Source: Heterostelium album PN500
Taxonomy: Eukaryota > Evosea > Eumycetozoa > Acytosteliales > Acytosteliaceae
Assembly: GCF_000004825.1 (NCBI RefSeq)
Contig: NW_008805069.1
Location: 124,001-188,000 of the forward strand
DNA: 64,000 nucleotides
Direction: 5' to 3'
The notes beneath the pieces were generated by a model that saw only the letters and a list, made by a program, of their open reading frames with translations, was not told where the DNA came from and ran no database searches. This document shows, piece after piece, positions 1 to 10,059 of the stretch; the stretch's first letter is position 1; every line of letters starts with the position of its first letter. A program made the position numbers and the translations under genes.

Positions 1-331
1 ATTAGTCTAACAAACTATTTCTATTTCATTAATGAATTTCAGATGTACCATTATAATAATATTTTTATTACAATTACAACAAACAACAAACAACAACAAC
101 ACAACATTTGGGATTGTCGAACAACAACAAATCATCAGTTTCAAAAATCCACCCTCTTCCACGATTTTCTTTTTCTTTTTCTCTTATGCCCGATTAATAT
201 TACAACACAACTGAAATAACTCAACCTATTACTTAGATCAATAAATTTAGGTTTATAAATATTATAACAATTGTTTAACAAACAAAAATCAATCATTGTA
301 TTTAAATATTTTTATTTTATTTTATTTTATT
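1..331. other. Intergenic, AT-rich, no gene seen
   Basis: AT-rich sequence with CAA repeats near 75-130 and TTTTA repeats near 305-335. A 60-codon open frame at 32-214 is low-complexity and lacks any family resemblance, so it is not called. This is probably the 3' flank of the PinX1-like gene plus flank of a gene outside the window. Confidence 0.6.
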
Positions 332-1565
332 TTATTCATCAAAGTACATTGTAGATGATTTAGTAAAACCTGGTTTCTTATTGTTGTTATTATCTTTAGA
401 AACTGATTTTTGTTTAGGCTTTTCATCTTCACTGCTGCTACTGTCATCGTCGCTGCTTTCTACTTTCTTTTTCTCTACAACACCTCTCTTATCTTGGTTT
501 GGTCTGTAACCCAAGATCGCTCTTAAATCCTCTTCACTATAGTTTGAAACTGACTTTGCTTTAATTAATTTATGATATCTAAACATCGTAGATTAATTAG
601 AATTAGTAAAAATTTAGTTTGTTGTTTTTTTTTATCATAATTAATTACCTTGTTTGTGCAACCCATGTAGTTGGTTTCTTCTTGGGTGCTTCATCTTCAC
701 TTTCACTCTCACTGCTATCAGAGTCTGAACTGCTATCGCTACTGCTACTGCTACTGCTACTGCTGTCAGAATCTGAGCTACTACTATCGCTATCACTACT
801 GCTACTATCTGAGTCTGAGCTACTACTTTTACTGCTCTTACTACTATCACTATCACTATCTGATTCCGAATCACCTTTATCTGAATCAGATTTAACTTTT
901 TTAGTTTTGGTTTTGGCCGAATCATCACTCTCGCTTTCACTGCTGTCTGATGAACTACTACTTTTGCTGCTGCTATCTGAATCGGAGCTTGAATCAGAGC
1001 TATCTTTCTTCTTTTTCTTATTGTTGTCATTATCACTGTCACTGTCACTGCTACTACTATCAGAGTCAGAATCACTAGCTTTATCTCTCTTATTTTCACT
1101 GTCGGATATCTCCAACTTCTCTTCGGTCGATGACTTTACAAACATCGATTGTCTATTCTTCTTTGCGATCTGCTCTGTTTCGGCTTCGGATTCATCGTCA
1201 CTGTTTGACTTGGTGCTCTTTCTCTTCTTTGATTCTTTCTTTTCAGTCTTTGATGATTTAGATTTGTTTTTGTCTTTCTTGTTGTTGTTGCTGTTGTTGG
1301 CTGCCTCCATTCTCTCACGGTTGAGTCGTTCCAATATATTATCAAAGTCTTCGTTGGTTCTCTCCCAGTTTCTAGTGTATGAGACACCGAGTTCTCTACC
1401 GATACCTCTGTTGTCGGCCTTCTTCTTCACTTTGATGTTCTCGACGTTTCCCTCTTCGTTGGCACCGAGACCTTTACCGGACCAACCCATTCTCAACATC
1501 ATCTTGACGGCGGCAGAGGCAGTCGACCTCTCACCTACATTCGCACCAGAGTTTACACCATCCAT
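332..1565 (-). CDS. pinx1: PinX1/Gno1-like G-patch protein (nucleolar, ribosome biogenesis/telomerase-associated)
   Basis: Two exons, complement(332..578, 649..1565), 387 aa. The intron is 70 nt with a GTAATT donor and a TTTAG acceptor, and splicing restores the conserved ...QTRYHKLIKAK... stretch. Residues about 18-62 form a G-patch beginning MLRMGWSGKGLGANEEG and ending in NEDFDNILERLN, the layout of human PINX1 and yeast Gno1. The second exon carries YHKLIKAKSVSNYSEEDLRA, matching the second conserved PINX1 block (YMKFTKGKDLSS...). Between them lies about 200 aa of Ser/Asp/Lys low complexity, far longer than in the human protein and likely disordered. Family knowledge: PinX1 proteins sit in the nucleolus, activate the Prp43 helicase through the G-patch in rRNA processing, and bind telomerase in animals. 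The telomerase role is unproven here. Ser-rich and Leu-rich open frames on the opposite strand are reflections of the Ser/Asp repeats. Confidence 0.85.
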
Positions 1566-2278
1566 ATCCTAATACTAATAGTAATTATATATCTAATAAT
1601 ATAACAAAAATAATAAAGAATAATAAAAAAACAAAATAATTATAGGTGGGTCAAAAAAATAAAATAAAATAAATTTCTTAATTTTAAAAAAAAAAAAAAC
1701 GAAACGAATCTGAAAATTTTGATCAATTTTTGTGATTTTTTTAAATATTAAAAAAGTAGGCAGACCGTACAACCTTTGCCTTTGCGCCTCTTAACGGATT
1801 AGTTAAATGACTGGCCGTCATCGATATACCTAAAGCGTCGGAAATCTCAAAGATGAAAGGTTATTCTACAAAATTTATAGGACTCTTTTAAATTCATGTT
1901 CTTATTCACATCAACCTCAACTAAAATGATCTTATTCATTTTAGCAATAGCCTATCTGCAAACAATAGATTAATCAATCTAATGAATGTATGTAATTTTT
2001 TTCAACGAATTGTGCCATTTTTTTTTGGAATGTTATTTTTCGAACAACCTATTAATGCTATTTTATCAATAATCCTTTTTTTGACATTTTCCCAAAAATT
2101 GATTGACATTTTATACTAATAGTATATTTAAAACTCTTCAATGAAGAGTTTGTTTAGATTTGTAAAAATTAACAAAAAAGTAAAAGTAAATATTTTTTAA
2201 ATAACTATTTAAGCTCATTGATCAAAGATGGATAATCCATTCTTATCAATCTATAACAAATTCAACTAAATATTCAAA
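1566..2278. other. Intergenic with a GC-richer island
   Basis: Divergent promoter space between the PinX1-like gene and the discoidin-like gene. Most is A/T homopolymer, but about 1757-1875 is conspicuously richer in G+C and includes a short perfect hairpin (ATGAC-tggcc-GTCAT, 1807-1821). One frame reads like eroded coding sequence with internal stops. No RNA family was recognised. Confidence 0.5.
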
Positions 2279-3132
2279 ATGAAAACATTATCTATTTTAA
2301 TTATTGTTTTAGTATCTATAAGTAAATCCAATGCTTGGATCAGAGGTGCCATCAGTGGTGGACTGTTAAATGTAGTTTATTCAAGTTTCTAATATATAAT
2401 TCAATGTCAATCTGTGAAGACTCCTGGAATGGCTGGACTCCTGCAGATAATGATAGATCTCCAACTGTTGTTGCTGGTTCCGACGATATCAAACATTTCC
2501 ATGGAATTGGAGTTAGAATTCCCAGGGGTTATGATTACTTTAATGAAACCAATAACAAAAACTCTGGATATGTCACCCAACTCAAAGTATCTCACTCATT
2601 GAATGGAATCGATTACAAAGAATTTGGAATCGTTGAGACTGGTCTTAATCACACTACCTTTGACTATTTCAAAATTATCTATCTTTACAATACCTACCAT
2701 AGTTCTGTCAATGTCTATGGTAGAAGTATCAAAGTTCAACCAATTAAATGGGTTGGTGACAAGCCATCTATGATTATGGAAGTAATTTATTTCCCTATCA
2801 AATTGACTCAATCAGGAACTGTTCGTTCATTAGCTCCAATTTTTTGGACACCAGCTGCAAATGGTGTTGTCAGAGAGTTCAAACAAAAAGTATCCTTTGA
2901 ATCTAGTTTCCTGGTTCCACCTAAAGTTGCTATTTCACTCAATACTCTTTCAAACAGCAAAGAATCATCGACAATTGTTTCTCTTTCTGTTCAAAACGTA
3001 ACCAGATTCGATTTCATTGCCGTATTTTCATCATGGGGAGATTCTGTTATTTGGGATATCATTGGAACCTATGTAGCAACTATAGATGAACAACTATATT
3101 ATCCTGAGGAACTTCCAACAACGAATTGGTAA
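2279..3132 (+). CDS. Secreted discoidin-like lectin (F5/8-type + H-type lectin domains)
   Basis: Two-exon model 2279..2321 and 2420..3132 (251 aa). The first exon encodes a signal peptide (MKTLSILIIVLVSI), with a GTAAAT donor; the acceptor is CTGTGAAG. An alternative intron, 2312..2385, also keeps frame, so the N-terminal junction is uncertain. The mature protein follows the discoidin plan: an F5/8 type C (discoidin) domain over roughly the first 140 residues, with YVTQLKVSHSLNGIDYKEF and RSIKVQPIKW, then an H-type lectin domain (REFKQKVSFESSFLVPPKVA ... FDFIAVFSSWGDSVIWDIIG) matching the C-terminal half of discoidin I. Discoidins bind GalNAc/Gal-type sugars and are usually cytosolic, lacking a signal peptide. 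This one should enter the secretory pathway, so it is probably an extracellular lectin. The short Trp-rich tail after the H-lectin domain is not typical. Confidence 0.75.
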
Positions 3133-3490
3133 TGATTCCAAATTATAAAAAAAAAAAATCAAATAAAAATAAATTTGGAGTAAAGAATTATATCTTCTTG
3201 AAGATCTTCCAAAAACATTTTAGTTATAATAACAAATTTCAGCTAAAAACAAAATAAAACAATTAAAATATTATTATTTAAATTTGATTTGGTTAAAATT
3301 TACTCAATCGATTGTTATTTGTGATTTGTTTGAAAAAAAAGAGTTTATTTTGGTTGATGAGTTGATCGTTTCAACCATCTTTATTAGGATGGAGAACAAA
3401 TTTGTTAAACTTATTTATTTGTTTTTTGGTCGTTAATTAACTATAGTTAATGTTATTAAAACTTTTTTCTTTTTTTTTTGGTTGATTTAT
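3133..3490. other. Short convergent intergenic spacer
   Basis: Tail-to-tail space between the lectin gene and the capping enzyme gene. It holds only A/T runs (for example 3148-3157 and 3469-3479) that fit 3'-end/polyadenylation flanks on both strands. No gene or stable hairpin was seen. Confidence 0.6.
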
Positions 3491-6200
3491 TTATTCATCA
3501 TCACCTTCACCATCAAGATCATCCTCTCTATCATATGTGGTATCTTCGAAAATTGGTTGTCCATCATGTTGGAATGGTTCGATATCTTCGTCAGTTCCAA
3601 ATGGATCACCTTCGAAATTACTACCTTGGTAGTATGCAGAGTTGGTTTGATTGTTATTATTATTGCTGCTGCTGCTGTTGCTATTGTTGTTATTTGGTCG
3701 TTGGCCAGAATGTTGATGATTGGCGCTGCTGTTGTTGCTGTTGGGTGGCCTGCTATGCGAGGTGTTGTTTGACGACAAAGAGGAACTCGATGACGACGAC
3801 GACGACGATGAATTACCAGCCTTCTTCTTGTTCTTGAGGTTCTGTAGCATTGCTGCTCTCATCTTTTGGATCTCGTAGTCCCAAGTGTCGGCTTCGTGCT
3901 TCAGTGGAATACGATACTGCAGTTCCTCCGATGAGATAGCTTCGGCAATCGATTCCATCGTATCCATGACAATCGAAATATAGTTGGCTTTGAACTTATC
4001 GGCACGCACCATATGATATTTCCACTTGCCAGTGTTTGGCTGGAAAGAGCATTCCACAATCACAGTGTTTGGATCACGTGCACGTTTAAAATCACGCTGC
4101 AGATTCTCAATGTCGTCACGCGAGAAGTTCAACGATCGAATCTCAACGTCGCTATTTCCATTTCCAATGCAAGTGAGATACCATCCCTTCTGACCCTTGT
4201 CCATAATCTTAAAATCGATAGTCCACTTGTCCAGATATTTCCACTTGAATAAATCGTTCTGTGTATAAGGTGTATATGGTGTATTCGGTGTGAAAATGAT
4301 ACCATCTGTATTATGTTCTCTTTTATGATCAACATATTGTCTATCTTCTCCTCTCCTGTTGTTTTGTTTTGTTTTGTTTTCTGATTAGAAAAGAAGAAAT
4401 AACCTAATATTGTTTATATTACTTACTGTTTAATTGATTTGAATACACTTTCGATTTGAGTTTTGTTAAAGAAGTTCTTTCCCCATATCAAAAATGGTAG
4501 AGGCGTTTGATGATGTTGATTCTCAACTTTGTGCATGAAAGGACCTGTAATCGAATTTCTGATTGCTTCGATACGACCAGATAGATCCTTACCAGCAACA
4601 CAAACACCACGACACGACAGCAAGTCGAATACTAAAAATATTGGTTTCTTTGTTCGTAGTTGTCTAATCATTTCACCATCCATCAATGTATCATTTCCAT
4701 ATATTTCTATAAGTTTACTATATTTTGTTATAATTATAATTATTTTTTTGATTAATATTGTCTGTTTGTTTTGATAGAAATCCAAATACTACACTATATA
4801 CTCTACATACTCAAATTTAACACTATAAAAATCAAACTTTCTATCTACTAAATATACATTGTCTTTCGCTATCAGAAGTAGGTATCGCACACCATCGGTC
4901 TTCTCTGATACATAGTAGTCATTCGCTTGTACATGGCTAAAGTATTTCTTTCCGAAATTTATAGGCATCGAACCTGGGAATGTATCTTGTTTATTCTCAT
5001 TCGATCCAGGCATAAATTGAAACAATGTTTTCTAAATTGATCAAAACAGCTTGTTAATAACAACCTATGAAATTCTCATGTTTTGATTGACTATATGTTT
5101 GCTACTCACTTTTAAATCCATAATCTCTTGAAAATTACTAACTTTTTCCATTTCTACATCTGGGAATGATAATGTTTGTTTTGGTTGAATCATAGATATC
5201 AAGCTCTTTGCCTAAATAATAGATAGATAGATAAACAAGATTATTATTAACAAAAACTTTTATCCAATCTATATTGTCTAATCATCATCATCAAACAAAC
5301 TTACTTCATTTAGGAATCTATTTAATAATGATTTTAAATTATCTACATTTGTACAACCTTCGATTGCGTTTGGTAGTAACTCCACTTCGACTTCGAGACT
5401 GGATACCTGTGTTTCTACACCGGGTGTGTAGTTTATAACCTGTGTGAGATCGATCTTCCATTGTTTGTCGGTGAATGTATAACGTGTCTTGTAACGACGT
5501 GGTCGGTTGCCCTCGGGCAAGTAGATCGGCACCGGCAGTTGCTGTTCGATCGACACCGATATCCTAATGTCGTAGATCAAGTTGGTGGGCAAGTTGAAGG
5601 TATTCTTATCGACTTTCGACTCTTTTCGCAGCACCTTCTGAGTGTCCTCGCAAAACACAATACGATAGTCGTCAAAGATGTGATCAGTCTCTGTCACCTT
5701 GGTCGGCTCACCAAACTTTGATCGCATCGCGCTGTACAACGTATTGAAATCCTCTTGAATCACACCAGACTTGAACTCCGACGTCAACCTTCCGATTCTC
5801 GCCTCCACCTCCAAGTTCATCACATCGTTCTCCTTTGTCAGATCGATGATCTTCTTAATGACAGCTTCCGATGAGAATGTAGATCTTGCCGTCTTACTAT
5901 ATATAGTATTATTATTATTAATATTATTATTATTAATAAAGATTAATCATAATATATATATATATAAAGATGTAAGAATAGAATTAAGTAAACACTCATT
6001 GTTAAGAAGAAGTAATAGTTGTAGTAAAGAAATAGATAGTAGTATTAAAACAAAGAATGATGATAATATTACCCTTGTGTTGTTGCCTCTTTAGATTTAT
6101 GCATATCACCTATGATCGAATCAAAGGCATCGAAATCATCGTTTCTTCTTTTCTTTCGGTTATCACTTTCATCCACTCCATTGATTCGTTTATATGACAT
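3491..6200 (-). CDS. Bifunctional mRNA capping enzyme: RNA triphosphatase (Cet1/CYTH type) fused to guanylyltransferase
   Basis: Six exons, complement(3491..4355, 4427..4717, 4811..5031, 5110..5211, 5305..5896, 6073..6200), 732 aa; all junctions keep phase. The N-terminal half is a metal-dependent tunnel-type triphosphatase: NLEVEARIG, RRYKTRYTF...WKIDLTQVI and SSLEVEVEL are the three Cet1/CYTH signature strands with their Glu residues. The second half is the nucleotidyltransferase: motif I KTDG with catalytic Lys near residue 318, motif III-like VYLVDRKFDF, DTLMDGEM, NTDGIIFTP (motif IV), LFKWKYLDKWTIDFKI (motif V), then the OB fold ending KFKANYISIVMDTMESI. A 120-residue Ser/Asn-rich acidic tail follows. 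The protein removes the 5' gamma-phosphate and adds GMP to nascent RNA polymerase II transcripts in the nucleus. Animals use a Cys-phosphatase triphosphatase instead, so the fused Cet1-type arrangement is notable. Confidence 0.92.
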
Positions 6201-8322
6201 TTCACTTCACTCGAATAAAACAATTTAAATAAATGATTACTTTTTTGTTGTTTTTTTTATTGATATTTTTTTTAAAGAATAGATAGATTAGAATAGAATA
6301 GAATAGAATAGAGATATCTATCAATTTATATAAATATAATGTATATACACCACACTCTTTTTATATTGTTTTTATATTATAATAATACTACTACTACTAT
6401 TTTTATTTTTATTTTTATTTTTTGTTATAGTTATGATAAATTTAAACAATAAAAAGGATACAAAACAAAACAAACTATAATAACAAGTTATTTTTAAACT
6501 CAAGTTAATTAATTAATGATATTGATATAAACGTTAAGCAAATATAATGATAAACTTGTTGGTGTTTTGAATTAAAACTATTAAAAGTTTGAAATTATTT
6601 AAAACTTTAAAAAATATGAAAAATAAAAAATCAGAAAATACAAAAAGTTATTTTTCTTTTATTGCTTTTTTCCTACTCGACAATCTAAAAATTTAAGATT
6701 TATCTTTTTTTTTTTTTGTTTACTTTTAAATCATTATTAAAATCAAAGGGTTTTAAATAATTAATTTCTAATTTTTTCTAAAATAAATAAATAAATAATT
6801 TTCTTGTACTCCTTAATTTTTACGAAATTAAAAGAAATTTAAATTTTATTTTTATTATTTGAATATTAAAATTGATTTACTTAAAACATTAAAGTAAAAG
6901 AACAAAAAAACAAAACCAAACCCAAATTGAAGGAAGTTCATTTAAAAAAAAAAAAGACAAAACAAATAACAAAAAAAAAACTAAACAACAACAAATTGGT
7001 TGATTTAAAAATAAAAATTTGTTTTTCAAGATTTTCAGTTGGCTCTAATATTATTGATAGTTACTTTTCCAAACACAATTTGATTCTTGAGAAAATCGAA
7101 TTTATTTTTCCGAATTTTGTCCTATCCACAATGAAATGACAAAGAAAATTTGAAAACTTCCTGGGTGTTTCCCAATTGGTGAATTTAAAAATGATGTCAA
7201 CACTTATTTGTATTTCTTGGATCTGACCTTTGTTTTTCAAAATGTTTGTCTATGACCTTCGAAAACCACCAGTCCAACTATAATATTAAAAATTATGATG
7301 TTATCACCTGGTGACATCTTATCGATTCATTTTAGGAAGTTGAAAAACTAAAAAAAAACAACTTTTTATAATTTTTAAATTGAAAAATAATTTAATATTA
7401 AATTCATCAAAGGGAAAGTTTTGTTTTAAATAGAAAATTTAGAAGAGAAAAAGGGTGGTCCTTCTATCGATGGTATTGGTATTTTCAATAATAGAGGAAA
7501 ATAGTTCAATAACAACATTCAAAAAATGTTTACAATCAACCAATCATCGAATACCATTGTGAGATCTTCTATGATTTTCGACGGTTTGTCCAGTGGACAT
7601 TTCTCTTGGCAACAAAATAAAACAACAATGAATCGTGAAGAATTTGAAGATTAATAGTCAATATTCTAGATACCTCATCGATGAAAAGGAACAATGGTTT
7701 ATTATCAAACAAGTGTTTAACTGGCACTTCTCAATAGTATGGGTAGTGTGTTTTCATTAAATTTATAATAAATATTTTTAGATGACAAAAGAGAAAATGA
7801 TGATATCATTATGATTAGAACGTCGTTTTGGTACGGATAATGCTAGCATTCTCTTATACAACAGCAAATGAAAAATCATAATGATATACGGACACATAAT
7901 ACTTTCCTTTATTAATTCTGATTTCAGTTCCTAATTCAGAAAACTATAAATTAAAATGTTTCAAAAAATTTTTTAATATCATTCAATCTTTAGATTTCAA
8001 ACATATAAAAATACCATTACAAATTATCTGTTATCACTACTACAAATACAAATACAATTAAAATTAAAATTCCATTGTTTTTTAAAAAATCTTAATCAAA
8101 ATCAATAGTTTGAAATTTAAAACAACTTATTAATTATAATCAAAAGAAATATAAAAATAATATTAATGTAAAATATTTTAAATACTATATATATTTGAGT
8201 TTTAATACCTATCTTCAAGTTTTTTTTTTTGTAAATAATAATAAATTATAATTTTGTAGTTAAATCTATTTATCAAGTTAAATAGACAACTATAAAATAA
8301 ATTTATATCGAATTAAAAAAAA
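6201..8322. other. Gene-poor intergenic stretch, one stem-loop
   Basis: About 2.1 kb of AT-rich DNA. The part near 7020-7900 is somewhat less AT-rich and shows short coding-like runs, including a 41-codon frame from an ATG at 7526, but no family is recognisable and no continuous model can be made. It may be a decayed gene. A 14-bp perfect inverted repeat (7803-7816 with 7874-7887) is listed separately. The remaining sequence, including A/T runs near 6700 and 6950, shows nothing. Confidence 0.5.
7803..7887. repeat. 14-bp inverted repeat enclosing a 57-nt loop
   Basis: ATATCATTATGATT at 7803-7816 is the exact reverse complement of AATCATAATGATAT at 7874-7887. The loop is unusually rich in G+C for this intergenic region and contains the palindrome TGCTAGCA. 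As RNA this would fold as a long stem with a structured loop of about 85 nt. No known small RNA class was recognised. Confidence 0.5.
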
Positions 8323-8781
8323 ATGAAGTTTTCTTTAAAACTAGATTTTTTAGTTTTAATTATTTTACTAACAATTTTTATAAAATTAAATAATGGTAAG
8401 TTTAATAATAAAATATATAAAAAAAGACAAATTTCTAATATAAAATTATTTTATTAAAATATAGATTATAATAATAAACCACAAGAATATCAATGTTTAA
8501 ACGAAAATATTGATAATAAATCCATTAAGAATGGATTCGGTAGAGAGAATTCACAATTTGATTTCTCAACTACAGATAGAACTCCGAAATTCCAACAACA
8601 TATTAGCAGATCTGCCAGTACATCAGTCTCTAGATATTGTTCTACCAACTCTTCAACCACAATGACACCAACACTCAATGCAACTTTCTTTTTAATGATT
8701 TCATTCTCAATGTGTCTACTCTACTTAGTTTTACCAACAAATATCTTAAACAATTCAAATTTAAAAAACAATCAAATATAA
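8323..8781 (+). CDS. Small membrane or secreted protein, dictyostelid orphan
   Basis: Two exons, 8323..8395 and 8465..8781, 129 aa. The intron has a GTAAGT donor and an ATATAG acceptor and splices in phase 1. The first exon encodes a hydrophobic leader (MKFSLKLDFLVLIILLTIFI), a probable signal peptide. The middle is polar with two Cys and Ser/Thr-rich stretches (SRSASTSVSRYCSTNSSTT). The C-terminus has a second hydrophobic segment (ATFFLMISFSMCLLYLVL) followed by Asn/Lys, which could be one transmembrane helix or a GPI-attachment signal. I do not recognise a family. Intron signals and the leader make it a believable gene, with unknown function. Confidence 0.6.
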
Positions 8782-9249
8782 ATACAAAAAAAATTAAAAA
8801 TGTACAAAAAAAATAGAGATAAATAAAATTTTTAAAAAAAATAATAAAATTAAAATAAATAATAAATTTAGTATTTATTATTTTTTAAAAAAATTATCTA
8901 AAAACAGATATAAATGTTTTATTTATAAGAATCTGATACCAAATTCCTTTTTCTTTATCACCCTAAATGTATATTATATTTTGACTTTTAAAAATCAAAC
9001 CAATAAATGAATTTTAAATTTATTTGAAGGGTGAGTTCATTTTTACCTTTTTAAGAAAAAAATAGATTGTTTGGCTCAAATTAAAAACAATTAAGGAATA
9101 AGAATTAAAGGAAAAATGTATAATATTCTTATTCAAAAAGTTTATAATTTAATATTCAAATATTCAAATTCAATTAAAACAAAACAAATATATTAATTAT
9201 AATTATAATTTATTTCATTAAATAATTTAATAATAATTTTTATTAAGAG
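8782..9249 (+). other. Upstream flank of the Hsp20 gene
   Basis: Very AT-rich. Spaced TTC triplets near 9154-9169 (ATTCAAATATTCAAATTC) are weakly reminiscent of heat-shock element half-sites, but the spacing is not the canonical nTTCnnGAAn, so no element is claimed. No gene was seen. Confidence 0.4.
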
Positions 9250-9693
9250 ATGTCTTTAACACATTTCCACCCATGGTCAATGAGAAGAGGTAATGAGGTT
9301 TGGGATCCATTCATGGAAACTGGTTTCTCCGATAGAGATATGGAGATGTGGAACAACAAATCGCAATTGTGGAAGCCATGTGTCGATGTCACAGAGAATG
9401 CCAACGGAATGATGATTCATTGCGAGTTACCAGGTGTCAAGAAGGATGCCATCAATCTCGACGTTGCCGATGGCCGTTTAACAATCTCCGGTGAGCGTAC
9501 TCAAGAGAAGAAGGAGGAAGGCGAGAAATTCCATCGTGTCGAGAGATCCTATGGAAAGTTCCAGAGAACTTTTGCAGTGCCAGAGAATTGCAAGACCTCC
9601 GATATCTCAGCTAAATTCGCGGACGGTGTCTTGGATATCTGCATTCCAAAACCAGAGAAGAAAGAGAAACCTCAAAAGATTAGTATTCAATGA
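9250..9693 (+). CDS. Small heat shock protein (Hsp20/alpha-crystallin family)
   Basis: Single exon, 147 aa. The alpha-crystallin domain spans residues about 42-140: it starts at WKPCVDVTENANGMMIHCEL, includes the hallmark ELPGVKKDAINLDV and RLTISGERTQ, and closes with FADGVLDICIPK, the GVL motif that precedes the last strand. The C-terminal tail KPQKISIQ contains the I-x-I type motif (ISI) that caps the neighbouring subunit in oligomers. It acts as an ATP-independent holdase for unfolding proteins, probably cytosolic because no targeting signal is seen. Length is normal for class I-type sHsps. The coding sequence is much richer in G+C than its flanks, suggesting strong expression. Confidence 0.95.
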   Translation: MSLTHFHPWSMRRGNEVWDPFMETGFSDRDMEMWNNKSQLWKPCVDVTENANGMMIHCELPGVKKDAINLDVADGRLTISGERTQEKKEEGEKFHRVERSYGKFQRTFAVPENCKTSDISAKFADGVLDICIPKPEKKEKPQKISIQ

Positions 9694-10059
9694 GGAATGT
9701 TACTCAAACTTGCCAAAAAAACTCAATAAACAAATCAAATTCAAAATCAAACAAATTAATTAACATTAAACTTTTTGTTGTATATCTTACTATTCCTTTT
9801 TTTAATTTTGTTTACAAATGTAATAACATAGTGGCATGATGTTATTCCAAAATAAATGAAATGTGAGCAAAAGGATCCTTTGACAACAATTGACATTGTA
9901 ACAACATCTTAATTTCATCTTTATCAACATATGTTATTTAAAAACTTATAAAATAAAAAGAGATGAATTTTAAAATTATAAATTAGATATCTATTTTGTG
10001 TATTATATAGGTTTTTGTTTTTGTTTTTTGTTTTTTTTTTTTTAAATAATAAATTGTTA
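9694..10059. other. Convergent intergenic spacer
   Basis: Space between the 3' ends of the Hsp20 and COP1-like genes. It contains T-rich tracts (10005-10045) suited to 3' processing of the minus-strand gene. No gene was seen. Confidence 0.55.

Noticed and set aside
619-1572. 317-codon Ser/Leu-rich open frame opposite the PinX1-like gene
   Set aside because: It mirrors the Ser/Asp repeats of the real minus-strand gene, which has clear domain similarity and splice sites.
6927-7139. 70-codon Lys/Asn-rich plus-strand frame
   Set aside because: Low complexity, no splice signals, no family; chance open frame in AT-rich DNA.
9154-9169. Heat-shock element upstream of the Hsp20 gene
   Set aside because: TTC triplets occur but not in the alternating 5-bp nGAAn arrangement.
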